Shown here piece by piece: positions 44,463 through 57,185 of a stretch of 64,000 bases of DNA. The DNA comes from Rhizophagus clarus (lineage: Eukaryota; Glomeromycota; Glomeromycetes; Glomerales; Glomeraceae): NCBI GenBank assembly GCA_015698045.1, contig BLAL01000053.1, forward strand, positions 2,501 through 66,500. The letters are read 5' to 3'. A model generated the notes under the pieces. That model saw only the letters and a program-made list of their open reading frames with translations. It was not told where the DNA came from and did no database searches. Both the position numbers and the translations under genes were made by a program. How positions within the stretch are numbered: the stretch's first letter is position 1; every line of letters starts with the position of its first letter.

Positions 44463-45555
44463 ATGGGACATGTTGGTTCGAAAAATAATTTAAGTCCTAA
44501 TAACAATCAAAGTATACGTAAAAGCTCATCAGCAATCTCAAAAAAAAACTCATTTCGATATGCTAACGGTAGAAGATTTCATAATGATGAAAATTCAATG
44601 TATTTCTTACCAAATGATGAAGAAGAAGGTTAGTTTCGTGATTAAAAGTGTTATGGAGATCATCATATATGGAAATAATAATAAAGTAACCAAATTATTT
44701 TTTTTTTTTCAGTTGATAGATTACAATTAGAACATTTCTTGTTTAGATATATTTGGGAGGATAATTTTTCATCACCGATTAGAGACTTGATCGACCAAGG
44801 TGGTGCAAAAGTATTAGACGTTGGGTAAGTATTATTAAAACGGGTTAAAAAGGTTAAACGAAATAAATTCAGCTAAATAAATAATTTTAACATACAGATG
44901 TGGACCTGGAACATGGTTATTAGATATGTCAACAGATTTTCCACGAAGTTCATTTACGGGCGTTGATATGTCTCCCATATATCCAGGTGATATAAAACCA
45001 CGTAATTTAACATTTCATACAGCAAACGTATTAGAAGGATTACCATTCTCTGATAATACATTTGATTTCGTATACATGAGATTCTTGATGACGGCCTTCA
45101 CAGAAGATGAGTGGAAAAACAAAGTTATTAAAGAATTAATTAGAGTATGTAAACCAGGAGGATGGATAGAAATTATGGAAGGAGATTTGGTTTTCAATCC
45201 TGAAGGACCAGCTGGTAAAAGACTTATGGACGCATACCGATCAACACTTGAATCCAAACAAATTAATCCAAAGATAACCAATCACCTTTATTCTATTCTC
45301 TCTTGTACACAAAATTTAACTTGTTTAACAACCAAAGAAAAATCTGGTCCAATAGGTAATTGGGCAGGAAGAATAGGGGAATTATCATATCAAAATTTTT
45401 CACAAACCTTACATGCATTGAAACCTTTACTATGTAAAGTAATGGAATGTGATGGTAAAGAATATAAAGAATTGGTGGAAGAATTTGGAAGAGAGTGTAA
45501 CTTGAATGAAGCTAATTTCGTGCATTTTAGATTTTTTGCAAAGAAAGTCGAATGA
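44463..45555 (+). CDS. SAM-dependent class I methyltransferase
   Basis: Exons 44463-44628, 44713-44824 and 44898-45555 give 311 residues with phases matching at both introns (GTTAGT...CAG, GTAAGT...CAG). Residues 1-55 are a Ser/Asn-rich, probably disordered leader. Residues about 80-100 read KVLDVGCGPGTWLLDM, the glycine-rich motif I that binds S-adenosylmethionine, followed by FTGVDMSPI (acidic motif II), LPFSDNTFDFVYMR (motif IV) and ELIRVCKPGGWIEIME (motif V/VI). This is the common fungal Methyltransf_25/TAM41-like fold seen in large families in mycorrhizal fungi. The substrate cannot be told. The ATG follows a pyrimidine-rich leader. It begins the gene-dense, repeat-poor block. Confidence 0.88.
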
Positions 45556-48398
45556 TGATATTTCAATGCTGTTAGAACATACATAAACATTTTAATAACA
45601 TAATATTAATATAATAATAATATAATATAACAAAAACACACTTTTACGACAAAAATAATTCAATTCATTTATGACAAAAAACCTTAAGTATCATTTTAAT
45701 TTTAAGATATATCAAATAAAGTATGAATAAATTTTTTTTTATGTGATCAACTCTATTATTGTCATTTCTATAAATTTTTGTAACATCATAATTATTATTA
45801 TTGATAAATGTGATATTTACGGTAATACACGGAAGCAAGTTAAATTTCATTCAATAAAGATTACGATCTATACAATATAAAATACCGTAAATGATCATCT
45901 TCATTCATTAAAATACGGCTAAATTTGTATCCATAATGTTACATAAATAAATTCTAGGCTCGTAAAAAAAAAAAAAAAATCTATTTTTCATTTTTATTTT
46001 ATTTTATTATTAATAGAAAACAAAGTCAAAAAAAAAATATGTAAGTTTATCACATTTTTATTGAAAGTGGTTTCAAGAAGTTAATTTTTTTTTTTTTTTT
46101 TTTAAGAAATTAGGCGGATTTAAAAAATTATTCTTTAATTTGAATTAGATGAAATATTTTGCTTTTTTTTTATGGTATCATACGATTTTTTTTGTTTACA
46201 TATTTATTTATTTATTATTTTTTTTTTTTTTTTAAAAAGAAAAAAAGAATTGTTTAATTATGCAAGAATTATTTGTTTACTTTACAATACGTATACATCT
46301 TATGCATAAGATGCATCCTTGGAGCGTTGTACCCAAGGATGAAATTTGTTGGGCACATATATTTACACTGTACTCTCGGCGCTTAAAAATAAACAATGAT
46401 AAATCAACAAAGATTTTGATAAAATCTACATTTAAGTTTTCATTCAATTTTTCTGTTTCCTGCAATTATATTTAATTTAATTAATGCGAAGAACAATTTC
46501 ATAATAAAACGAGTAATAAATAATATTAATAATAATGATATTATTATTATTAAATATGCAAATGTACAAAAAAAAAAAAAGGTGGCGTTTTTTTTTAAAC
46601 GTACGAATTGTTATTTGAAAAATCCCTTAATTCTTAAGTATATTTTTGCATGAAAAGGACTTTTTTATTTTTGTTACAAATGTAAATAATTTATTTATAT
46701 ATTTTAACATTGAGTTAATATAATAGTAGATTCGAAAATGTTGGGAGATTATTTATTGTAAAAGGTTGTGATACCATGCAATATTTCAAAAAAAAAAAAA
46801 AAAAACGCCTTTTAAGATTCACAGATTTCAATTTCTTTGAGTCTAGAACTTTTATTTTTATTTTTTTTTTTATTTTAATGTAACAAAATGCCAATATTAT
46901 ACGCGTAACAACCATAAAATGCATTGATTTAATTAACGCGAACTTATGCAAAAATAAACGGCTCATAGTGAATTTTTTAATTTCCGAAATTGAATTGTAG
47001 TACTCATGTAAATATAAATATTCCCTTAAAATTCTTGCATATGTCGTACATATATATATATGGTTGTTTTTGTTTGGTCCAGATTCCTATTATTTTACTC
47101 GAGATATTGTACTGTTATTACATCATCAAAATTTAAAATTCACCACTAAAGTCTAGATTGAACTGTGATATATCTGAATCGTGCCACCAGTTAGAAATAT
47201 AGTAAACGTCACGATTACAAAATATAGGGGTGGGATGGGACACCGGTGACAAATATATTTTTTTTGTGATCACGTGATTTACGCTTTCCCTCCCCATACG
47301 TCGATAAATAGATACTTTTCAAATCAAATGATTGAGCAAGAGCTGGTACCTTTGGTTGTTGTAATAGATTAGTGTTGCAAGTTTCATTTTATTTGTAATG
47401 ACTTCACTGTCTGTTCCTGTGATCTTCTCGAAATAAAAATAAGAATAAAAATAAAAATAATATCAAATTAAATGATTGAAATGACCAAATGAATGAATGA
47501 CAAAGTCAATTCTCGAGCATTGGAATTCTTTATTCTAATTCCTCACCTGTTTCCCTAATTAATTTATGCAAAATATTATGATTTATCTTTCTCAAAATAA
47601 TCCCGGATCAAAAACTGAAATTCAGGCACATTGTCCGTGATAGCAGTGATGTTTTTTGAAATCTTTCAATGACTTTCCCAGTTCCTTCCAATTCCAATTC
47701 TTTCAATATTCTAATAGTTTTAATACATATTATATGATATATATATATATATATATATTTAATGTTCTTATAAAAATAGATAAAAATCCATTGAAATTGG
47801 AATAGGCATAAAATTTGAAGCTCTTTAGTCCTTCCAATCTTCCACTGCATGATAGTATCACCACATAACGTTGATCCAGGTAAATGGTATCCAATTAACA
47901 CTATTCGCTAATATTAGAAAGACAATCTTTGTAGATAGTTCTCACATCTTTCTCTTATATGGTCTCCCGTAATCATGTTATGACTACGGAGGATGGTCAG
48001 TTCAGTCAAACACGAATCATCTTTTATCAGTCTAACCTCGTTCTACCGATATTCCAATATTCTTCAAACAAAATCTTCTAATTTTATATTGATGAACGAA
48101 ATTTTCGAATTGATCATAATGTGAATGATACGATAGCAGATCTATCAGAGAAGATTGTACCTTTTAAAGCTATATGAAAGGTTATATAAGAACTTTAAAT
48201 AACAAATCCATTTGAATGTGCACTCATGAGATAAAAAAAAAAAAAAAAGAAAAAGAAAAAAAACTATGTAAAGTTGTGATCATCTAACCTGATAATTCAC
48301 TATAAATTTACACTCCTGAATACTTTTTTTTAAAAAAAAAAAAAAATATTTTTTTTTCCTCTTTTATTTTTTCAAAATTAAAAATAAAACCATAAAAA
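45556..48398. other. Intergenic region, no recognised gene
   Basis: This is AT-rich sequence with long homopolymers. A self-complementary patch near 46300-46350 reads ATGCATAAGATGCAT and CCTTGGAGCGTTGTACCCAAGG. An (AT)n microsatellite lies at about 47735-47757. A pyrimidine-rich stretch precedes the transporter ATG at 48399. No coding segment is supported. Confidence 0.5.
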
Positions 48399-49960
48399 AT
48401 GTTACGATATTCGAGTCCATTAGTTCAAATAATAATCGTCGGTAAGTTAACCGATTGTTAATGCAATGTATACATGCCTACCAATTTTGGCACTTATCCT
48501 TTTTAATTAATTAGGAGTCGTATGCTTGCTCAACCCTGGCATGTTTAATGCGTTGACCGGAATTGGAGGAGCAGGTCAACTTGATACCACGGTTGCGGCG
48601 AATGCAAATGTAGCATTATATACGTGTTTTGCCGTAGGAGGATTTTTTGCCGGTGCAATTGTTAATAAGTTGGGTCCATCAACTTCATTGGTTATTGGTG
48701 GATCAACTTATGCTTTATATTCAGGTTCATTATTATATTATAATCATCATGCTCACCAAGGTTTTCCAGTTACGGCCGGTGCTATTCTTGGTCTCGGCGC
48801 TGCACTTTTATGGACCGGTCAAGGTGCTATCATGTTATCTTATCCTACTGAAAATAACAAAGGGAAATATATTGGATTATTTTGGATCATTTTTAATTTG
48901 GGTGGTGTATTAGGAAGTTTGATCCCAATCGCGTTAAATTGGAACGGTTCAAACAATGGTACCGTAAATGATGGAACATATATCGCGTTTTTAGTATTAA
49001 TGGGACTTGGTGCTTTATTATCTTTTACTTTATTACCACCACATAAAGTAATTCGTGATGATGGAAAACCTGTTGAAGTACAAAAATTTCCTAAATGGAA
49101 GGATGAACTTGTTGGAGTTTTTAAATTATTTCTTGATTGGAGAATGTTGATTTTGATTCCAATGTTTATCTCTAGTAACTGGTTTTATGCCTATCATTTT
49201 AACGTGGTGAATGCTGGTTATTTTAATATTAGAACAAGATCATTTAATAATTTATGGTATTGGGCTGCTCAAATTGTAGGTGCTATGGGATTTGGAAAAT
49301 TTCTTGATACACCTTCATTGAAAAGAAAAAATCGAGGAATTATAGGATTATTTATATTATTTGTTACGGTTATGGCAACTTGGTCTGGAGGTTTAGTTTT
49401 TCAATTAACATTTACCAGAAATGGTGAAAAAAGGGATTTTGATATATATGATAGTGGATATGCCGGAAAATTGATACTTTATATTTTATATGGAATGAAT
49501 GATGCGATGTATCAGGTAAAATAATGTAAAGTTAAAAAATAAGAAATAAAATTATTGCTAATTCATTAATTATTTTATAGTGTTATGCGTATTGGGTTAT
49601 GGGATCACTTACAAACGATGCGAGTATACTAGCACGCTATTCTGGGTATATATTATTTTTATCATCATTTACAGTATATACATTATTATAGCATATTTTT
49701 TATTTATTTATTTATTTATTTATTTTTTTTTCTTTTTTAGTTTTTATAAAGCAATACAATCAGCTGGAGGTGCAATCTCGTGGCGAATAGACGCATTAAG
49801 TACGCCCTATTTGGTCGAATTATTGATTTCTTGGGGTTTATTGGCTATTTCTTTTCCTTGTACTTTTATCGTCGCAATGAAGATCAAAGAAACTAATAAT
49901 GAAGTTGATAATGAAAAGACAAAACGTGAAATATCAAACTCGGAAAATGTAGAAAAATAA
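48399..49960 (+). CDS. UNC93-like major facilitator transporter (DUF895 type)
   Basis: Exons 48399-48441, 48515-49515, 49581-49645 and 49741-49960 give 442 residues. The sequence opens with a membrane helix (SPLVQIIIVGVVCLLNPGMF) followed by NALTGIGGAGQLD, the conserved first loop of fungal UNC93-like proteins. About eleven to twelve hydrophobic segments follow, among them ANVALYTCFAVGGFFAGAI, LGLGAALLWTGQGAIMLSYP and GLFWIIFNLGGVLGSLIPIA. The central loop (KVIRDDGKPVEVQKFPKWKD) is hydrophilic, and the C-terminal tail is charged and cytosolic. Substrate is unknown for the fungal members. Without exon 1 the first helix would be lost, which supports the ATG at 48399. The gene ends 47 bases from the convergent kinase gene. 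Confidence 0.9.
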
Positions 49961-50007
49961 CCAACTCGGATGTCGAAATCACGATATTCTATAATTTTTT
50001 ATTATTT

Positions 50008-51321
50008 TTACGCATCGACTATACCTAATACTTTCCATATATTAATAAAAGCGTTAGATATTTCATCAGCTGTAATTCTCTTTTTATGATCTTGTAATAA
50101 CATCCTTTCAGTAATTAAATGTATTAATAATTTATCTATATTTTTCTTTATCAATGGTTCTTTTGGAATAGTCCTTTTGATAATATTATTTTTTAATGCC
50201 TCTTCCGTATAAACCTCATTCTCATTAAAAAATGGTAAACCGAGTCCTGATAATAATGAAAATGATATAACTCCAAAAGCCCATATATCAACTGCCGGTT
50301 TGTAAAGATCATGAATTTCATGAAATTTTCCAGATTCTAATGCATGATATATTTCTGGAGGTGTATAATTAGGTGTTCCACACATTGTCATATCTCTATC
50401 AGATGTTTCAATATCACAGTATCTTGCTATTCCAAAATCAATTAACTTCAATCTGGATTGTTTTTCATCTACCCACATTATATTTGCTGGTTTTAAATCC
50501 CTATGTACGATATTTTTTTCATGTAAATATTTTAACGCATCTAATATTTGGAATGATATATCAAAATATTTTTTTTGGCTAACACTCTTTACTTCACTCA
50601 TATATTTATCTAAATCTTCATGCATCATTTCTTGCCAAATCAGAAGTCGATCCGTTTCAACGTAATATCCAAGAACTTTTATTATATTGATGTGATTCAA
50701 AGATTTAAGTAGGTTTGGTTCTTGACATAATTTTTTAAAGGTATGTTGGTTGACATCTTTTGATTCTTTAACAATTTTACAAACACATTGTTTGCCGTTA
50801 TGTTTTTTATCTCTTGCACGATAAATTCTTGAATGTGCACCCTTGCCAATTAGATAATTTTCGTTCTTGAATCGGCTGTTATATATTTCTGGCACTTCTA
50901 TCTCCTTTTCTTCTGCTCTTTTCGAATATTCATCATGAAACACAAAATCTATGAATTTATTATTGTTTCCTAGTTTAATCACATCATTATCAAACAATAA
51001 TTGTTTCCCGCGCATTTTTAATTTGCAATTGTTGACATAAGTTACATATTTTTGTGTATTCATAGCCTTATCTTGAATATAAGTTTCCCAGAATTGTTGA
51101 TTTTCTTTTTTGTGTAAATAGACAAAACAATGAAGTGGGGAGATGATCGCCTCGCTTACTTTAGTATTTCCTTTTCCACATGAGTCATCACTACCAATCA
51201 TCACAGAACTCTGATTCTCTGTAAGTTCAATACATAGTCGACAGTTTCGACCTTTAAGACGTGAGATCACCTGTGAAGACATTTTTTCAACAAATCTTTT
51301 ATGATAGTGAATAATGATCAA
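50008..51321 (-). CDS. FHA-domain serine/threonine protein kinase (Chk2/Rad53-like)
   Basis: A single exon of 437 codons. Residues about 30-115 form an FHA phosphothreonine-binding domain (MIGSDDSCGKG, SPLHCFVYLHK with the conserved S-x-x-H, and YVNNCKL). The kinase domain follows from about residue 157: glycine loop IGKGAHSRIYRARD, lysine in VCKIVKES, HRDLKPANIMW catalytic loop, LIDFGIARY (DFG), CGTPNYTPPEIY activation segment, and VDIWAFGVISFSLLSG. This order is that of checkpoint kinases of the Chk2/Rad53/Dun1 group, which act in the nucleus after DNA damage; many other fungal FHA kinases share it, so the precise role is inferred. A second ATG at 51282 (MSSQVISRL) has a pyrimidine-rich leader on its side and could be the true start. 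Confidence 0.88.
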   Translation of the reverse strand: MIIIHYHKRFVEKMSSQVISRLKGRNCRLCIELTENQSSVMIGSDDSCGKGNTKVSEAIISPLHCFVYLHKKENQQFWETYIQDKAMNTQKYVTYVNNCKLKMRGKQLLFDNDVIKLGNNNKFIDFVFHDEYSKRAEEKEIEVPEIYNSRFKNENYLIGKGAHSRIYRARDKKHNGKQCVCKIVKESKDVNQHTFKKLCQEPNLLKSLNHINIIKVLGYYVETDRLLIWQEMMHEDLDKYMSEVKSVSQKKYFDISFQILDALKYLHEKNIVHRDLKPANIMWVDEKQSRLKLIDFGIARYCDIETSDRDMTMCGTPNYTPPEIYHALESGKFHEIHDLYKPAVDIWAFGVISFSLLSGLGLPFFNENEVYTEEALKNNIIKRTIPKEPLIKKNIDKLLIHLITERMLLQDHKKRITADEISNAFINIWKVLGIVDA

Positions 51322-51451
51322 GATATATGTTTGTTTATCTGTCGATCATGTGATACACAGTTACGTCAAATTAGGTTAAGTCACACGATCAACCATAAAA
51401 AAAAATTTCCTCGTCTTTTTAACGGAAAACTTACATAAATTGATCTTAATA
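51283..51451. promoter_or_regulatory. Compact divergent promoter between the kinase and Prp19
   Basis: Only 130 bases separate the kinase open frame (or 169 from its second ATG) from the Prp19 ATG at 51452. The interval contains TGATCAAG / CGATCATGTGATC inverted motifs and an A-run followed by TTTCCTCGTC. Both transcription units must start within it or within each other's leader. Confidence 0.6.
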
Positions 51452-53508
51452 ATGTTTTGTGCAAGTGAGTTATTAATACGTATTGATTTTTATACATTTA
51501 AATGCATGTGCTGATTGTATATTCGTATATATATATGTTTTTTAGTCTCGGGAGAACCTCCACAGGAACCAGTTGTTTCGAAAAAATCAGGACAAGTTTA
51601 TGAAAAAAGATTAATCTTAAAGTATATTGCAGATTATGGTAAAGATCCAATTACTGGGGAAGATACAAATGAAGAAGATTTATTAGAAATAAAAGCAAGT
51701 AAGTTCCATATAAGGTTTTAAACCGAGAATTGATATAATGATGATCAAACGAATAAAAACAAATCAACTAGAAGCTGTTGCTGAAAGAACCTTGATTAGA
51801 ATTAGATTACTGAGTTTATTTAAGAAACATTTCCACCGTTAAGGTCAATTGATAATAATTTTAATAATAATTATATATTTATATAATTAGGTCCAAAGAC
51901 CGTAAAGCCAAGACCTGCTACCCTTACATCAGTTCCATCTCTTTTGTCAGTCTTTCAAAATGAATGGGATAGTTTGATGTTAGAAACTTTTACTCTTAAA
52001 CAACAATATCAACAAGTCCGACAAGAATTAAGTCAGGCTTTATATCAGCACGATGCTGCTTGTCGTGTTATCGCTAGACTAATGAAAGAAAGAGATGCTG
52101 CTAGAGAGTGTGTAACTTTTTTTTTTCAAGTTTAATCACGATTCAATTATACATGACATTTATTTTTTAATGTTCTAAAAAATTAAACTAGGGCCTTAGC
52201 AAGTGTACAAGCACATATTGCTATTAAACCTCCTTCAGAAACAGTTGCTTCAGAAGGTCAAAATATGGAAGTTGAGGAACAAGAAAAGGGCATAAATGAA
52301 GCCGTTATTAATAAACTAGCTGAAACTAGTGCTGTGTAAGTATATTATTTTATTATTATTTGAATTGATGTGCACGTGCACATTTACGTTTGAGATATTA
52401 TTTTTAATTAATTTTGGCATGTCAAATCATAGACTATCGAAAAGTCGTAAGAAAAGAAAACCGCCACCAGAACTTACTTCAGTTGATACCATTAGAACTT
52501 TTACACAAACTTATTCAATCGGTTCTTTGCATACTACAACTGCACCTGGAATAACATCTATGGATGTTGATCAAACAGAACAACTAATACTTACGGGTGG
52601 TAATGATAAGAAGGCGCTTATAATAAATAAAGAGGAAGGTAAAGTTACCAGTCAATTAAAGGGGCATACAAAAAAGATTACAGATGTATTATGGCTCGGA
52701 AGTCCTAATGAAGAAGGCTATGATACTGCATTCACCGCAAGTGCTGATAAAACTATCAGAATATGGAAAAAAACTGAGAAAGATTACAAGACTAGTGCAA
52801 CTCTTTTAGCACATACTGCTGAAGTCACGGGTATTTCAGTGCACGCTACTAAAGATTATTTGGTATCTGTGTCAAATGATTCAACATGGGCTTTCCATGA
52901 TATTCACACCGCTCAAACATTAGTAAAGATTGAATCAAATGATGTGACAAATGGTTATTCAACTGTTGAAATTCATCCTGATGGTCTTATTCTGGGAACT
53001 GGAACAAATGATTCTATAGTTCGTATTTGGGATATTAAAATGCAAAAGAATGTCACTTCATTCACTGATCATACTGGACGTATCACTTCGATCGCTTTCT
53101 CAGAAAATGGTTATTATTTAGCAACAGCATGTGAATATAATGCAGTCAAATTATGGGATTTAAGAAAATTATTAAATTTTCATACTATACAACTTGATGA
53201 GGAAGCAAAAGTTAATAAAGTATGTTGGGATTACAGTGGTCAATATTTAGGTGTTTGTGGAACGGATGTTAGGTAATTTTATTTTATTATTATTAAAAGA
53301 AAATTTTTCTACTTGTTATTTCGTTTTTATTAACTTTTTTTTTTTTTGTTTAAGAATATATCAATCAAAGTCATGGAATCAGTTGGCAGTTTTTACAGAT
53401 AATACTGCCGAAGCTACAGATATGAAATTTGGTGAATTGGCAAAATGTTTGTATGTTAGTGGTTTAGATCGTACTTTAAGATTTTATGGTGAATCTACAG
53501 AAGAATAA
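51452..53508 (+). CDS. prp19: Pre-mRNA-processing factor 19 (U-box E3 ubiquitin ligase, spliceosome NTC core)
   Basis: Exons 51452-51464, 51546-51698, 51891-52107, 52192-52335, 52433-53272 and 53355-53508 give 506 residues, the usual Prp19 length. The first exon is only 13 nt and encodes MFCA. Residues 1-56 are the U-box ([20 protein letters not shown], then [17 protein letters not shown]), which recruits the E2. Residues about 65-140 hold the Prp19 coiled coil that tetramerises the protein ([37 protein letters not shown]). A linker with [12 protein letters not shown] leads to seven WD40 blades (for example [62 protein letters not shown]) that bind substrates. Prp19 leads the NineTeen Complex in spliceosome activation and has DNA-repair roles. 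All intron phases agree. Confidence 0.95.
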
Positions 53509-53704
53509 ATGTTTCTACTAAAAAAAAAAAAAAAAAAAAAAAAATGAATGATTTTTTTTTTACATTCATGATTTTTACGTTAAATTTATATCAAATTTAC
53601 TCGGAAATAGATTATTATTATAAAAAGAAATGATAGACAAATTATTGAAACTAGTATTATTACAAATTTTATAAATAAATAAACTCTAATTGTGGACCCA
53701 ATTA
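53509..53704. other. Convergent 3' intergenic region
   Basis: A run of about 26 A residues begins about 10 bases after the Prp19 stop. The rest is AT-rich 3' sequence shared with the convergent hexosaminidase gene. Confidence 0.5.
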
Positions 53705-55634
53705 TTAAAATGGGTTTTTTAATGCTGGCGGAAGGTCACATTTACCAGGATTTTTAACACACCACAAGGGTTGTAACGGTTCTGCTCTGATTCCTCTTGC
53801 TACCATTCTGAATCTCCAATCATTTAAACGTGATAGTGCTTCTTTAGTTGTTCGAAGGTTACCATTTTCGTCATAATTTCCTGACCATAAAATTTCGGCT
53901 GCTGATGATGCTCTTGGCCATAACCTAGTTTCAAAATTTGTTGGATCTGCTTGTTCAGACCATAATAATGTCTCACCTGTTAAAATATGTTAAAAATTAT
54001 TTAATAACTACACGAAATTATTAATAAAAAAAAAATTTTTAAATATACCTCCTATAACACGTTTAGCTTCCTCTTCTGTAAGACCTTTAGTTGGATTATA
54101 AGAATAAATCCTTTGCCAGTGTTTAAAAGGATCACACCTAAGGACAAAAAATTTTTAAATTATTTCAAGAGCGTACAAATTTAAAAATCCTTCGCGTTAA
54201 GATATTTACCAACTATTTCCATCCGGATTATCGCCAACCCAACCTCCATGACCACAATCCAAATACCAATAATCAGCGCTACCTGCAATCACTCTATAAC
54301 CAAGTTCAGTAACTTTTTTGATATTATCTTCGGTTGTCCAAACTTGAACAATAACGTCCTTGGGTAAGGGTAATTTATGATCAACAATCATTTCTTGCCA
54401 AGTAATTGGAATTTTATCATTTTCTCTAACGAGTGAATGAAGCCTATTAATGAACATTTTTAATAAAGATTCATAAGTATCATTCGGATGTTCTTTGAGA
54501 TAAGCAGTAACGGAATCAGTTGCTTTCCAACAATTCATTACAACTTCATCACCACCAGTATGATAAAATTCATCGGGAAACCATGATGTCATTTCTGGAA
54601 TAAGATTACTTAAGAATTCATAAGTGGCCGGTAATACTGGATTCATTTGACCACTTGGAGGAGATGCAGAAAAATCATTCCAATTTGGCTGGACGTCTGG
54701 ACAAGTAATGATCTCAGGCATACTATAAGAGATGGCAAAAGTATGTCCTGGCATATCAAATTCAGGAATAACACGAATTCCTCTCTAAATAACAAAACAA
54801 AGAGAATTTAGTTACATAATACTAAAGTTCTGATTGATTCTGAATAATATTTCTTCTTACCTGATGTGCAAATTCCACAATTGTTTTGATATCCTCTTTA
54901 GTATAAATCATAGTTTCCGGATCATAAGCTCCTTTTTCACTTAATTCCGGATAAACTTCACTTTTAACAGGCCAACTATTAGCATCAACTATGTGCCAAT
55001 GAAATACATTAAATTTATTCCAACTCATAACGTCCAACATACTTAATAAATCACGAACTGGATAATAATTTCGTGAAGTATCTAATAATAAACCACGATG
55101 AGCAAATCTAGGGTAGTCTTTAATATAATGAGGAGCGAAAGGTAAGAATAATTCTTTTTCCTCTTTACTAAAATAAAGTAATTGAGTAAATGTATTTAAT
55201 CCATGTAAAATTCCAAAAATTGTAGAAGCTTTGAGATGTGCAATCAAAGGTTGATTTTCATCACTGGTAGAGGGAATTGATAATTCATAAGATTCATTGG
55301 TATTTAAATTCAATTTCGACGATTTATCTCCTGTGATTTCAATGGTTAAAGAATGTAATGTTAATGAATTCTTGGAAACTTCGAAATGAACGTTTGGTGA
55401 GATATATTTTTCGTTGACTAAAAATTCTCGAAATCGATTTTTTGCTCCTTCAAAAATCTGTTGTGTTAACTCTTCGGCTGTCTCAATATTTGTACATTTT
55501 ATACCAAGGCTTGGAAATATTTTCAATGTTTCGTTCCCATTTAACCAACTTTGTGGAATTGGCCACATTGCTAACACTTTGCTACTATATAAAATATAAA
55601 AAAATAATATATAGGTAAGGTAAAGTCCCGACAT
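53705..55634 (-). CDS. Beta-N-acetylhexosaminidase (glycoside hydrolase family 20), secreted
   Basis: Exons 55634-54861, 54784-54210, 54137-54049 and 53976-53705 give 569 residues, normal for the family. Residues 1-22 form a signal peptide ([20 protein letters not shown], cleavage near LA-MW). The N-terminal GH20b-type domain runs to about residue 175. The catalytic barrel begins at [17 protein letters not shown], continues through [16 protein letters not shown] and [14 protein letters not shown], and has the catalytic Asp-Glu pair in [13 protein letters not shown] residues in [14 protein letters not shown] and [10 protein letters not shown] build the substrate pocket. The enzyme cleaves terminal N-acetylglucosamine from chitin oligomers or glycans, outside the cell or in vacuoles. 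In a mycorrhizal fungus it could trim chito-oligosaccharides in the wall, which is inference. Confidence 0.94.
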
Positions 55635-56032
55635 TTGGATTTATATTGTGATTTCTTCTTTTTTTAACGGATCTAACTTACTAAGTTTAACGTAAAAACG
55701 ACGAAGCGTTGGAAATGGGGCAATTATGCACATATCAAACTTGCATTATCAGCTTGTAGATTTAAGATCACATGATTTTATATTTAGTAAACATCATAAG
55801 CCAGACTCGACAAGCCATGCCGAAATACTGTTGCACGTTACACAAATTCGGCATTGCCACTGCACCTACCTGATACAGACTCGTATTATTTATATAATAT
55901 AAACATTCTAAAAGTTCTATTTCGTATCTTTACACAACATCTTTATTAAATTTAAATTTCAAATTCTTTAATAGCTAAATCAAGATTATTATTTCTAGAA
56001 ATTACTTTCTCAATTATAACTCATTGGTGAAC

Positions 56033-57185
56033 TTATATTTTACTCAACCAATCTATAACTCTTGCCCTCTTTTCAACAGTTCCAGAACTTTCAGCATCAT
56101 CATTTGTCAAATCAATAACTTCAATTTCCGTCTTGATTCCGTTAATTTCATCCAACGGACGCTTGTTATTTCTATTATTTTCTTTCTTGACCTTATTATT
56201 GTGATCATTTTCATTTTTGATTTCATTCTTGATAGTATTATTCGGGTTTATACCATCATTATTATTACTTTGCGGTAAGTTGTTTATTTGATTGCCAATA
56301 ACTCCGCTACTGAATGAAAAGTTTGGAAAACTAGGTTGATTTTGAACTTGAATACCTCGCATGGCAAACCAAGAAGCTGGTCGATAATGAAGGTGTAAAA
56401 CTGCAATTGGATCATTACTTTCTTTTACCATGTCATAATAACAAATATGATTACGAACATTTCGAGGTACAAAATCTGTAGTACATTGAATTCCAAATGT
56501 TTTCTTACTCTCCTTCACTTTAGCTTGTTGAATATCAAATGAAGGTATATTAACGTTTTGTCTTATGACTGAGCGACCTTTGTAAAAATAAATGGAAATA
56601 GCACCGATTCCGCCTCTTGAATTAAAAGTATTATTAGGAGTACTTGATGATTCATCATAAATTGAATTAGAAAAAATAAACTCGAGTTTTTTATCTCTTG
56701 TTGCATTAAAAAAACTATCTTGAAATTGAACTGTGCGAGATTTTAGGCCGCGATATGTCTTATCGAATTGTCCATCAATAAGTGTTTCAGCCATCATTGG
56801 AGTTTTTGAAGACGCTTTCGTTGAAAAAAATTTTAATTTGAATTTTTTTCCAGGTTCGGCGATAATATAATTATTCAAATCACTGTTTGAAGAGAATAGC
56901 ACGAAAATAACTTTATAAATATGTTTAAATAATTTAATTACAATATACGTGAAATGACACAAAATTATTATATTTTACCTAAAAATTGGTTGTTGATGAA
57001 TATTTCCTTGAAGTGCGTAAGACTTGCCGGTAGTTATCTTTAAAAAAAACCAATATTATTTTATAATCACCTTAATTTAAATTAAAATTTCACCGACTTA
57101 CGTTAGCTACACTATCAGACATAGCGTACTCGACAAGAGGCATTTCATCCACTAAAACTTCAAATGAAAAACCGTTTAAAATCAT
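56033..57185 (-). CDS. DUF7918-like fungal protein
   Basis: Exons 57185-57102, 57037-56979 and 56882-56033 give 330 residues. The start, MILNGFSFEVLVDEMPLVEY, followed by TTGKSYALQGN and YIIAEPGKKFKLKF, matches the fungal domain often labelled DUF7918, in which a short beta strand, a Glu-Tyr motif and I-EPGK-F are followed by a jelly-roll-like core. Residues 90-215 continue this core (TLIDGQFDKTYRGLKSRTVQ, GIGAISIYFYKG, HLHYRPASWFAMRGI). The C-terminus is Asn/Lys-rich and then has KRARVIDWL, a possible nuclear localisation segment. Biochemical function is unknown. The intron in exon 2-3 has a GTAAAA donor, and the phase is restored across both introns. Confidence 0.85.
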
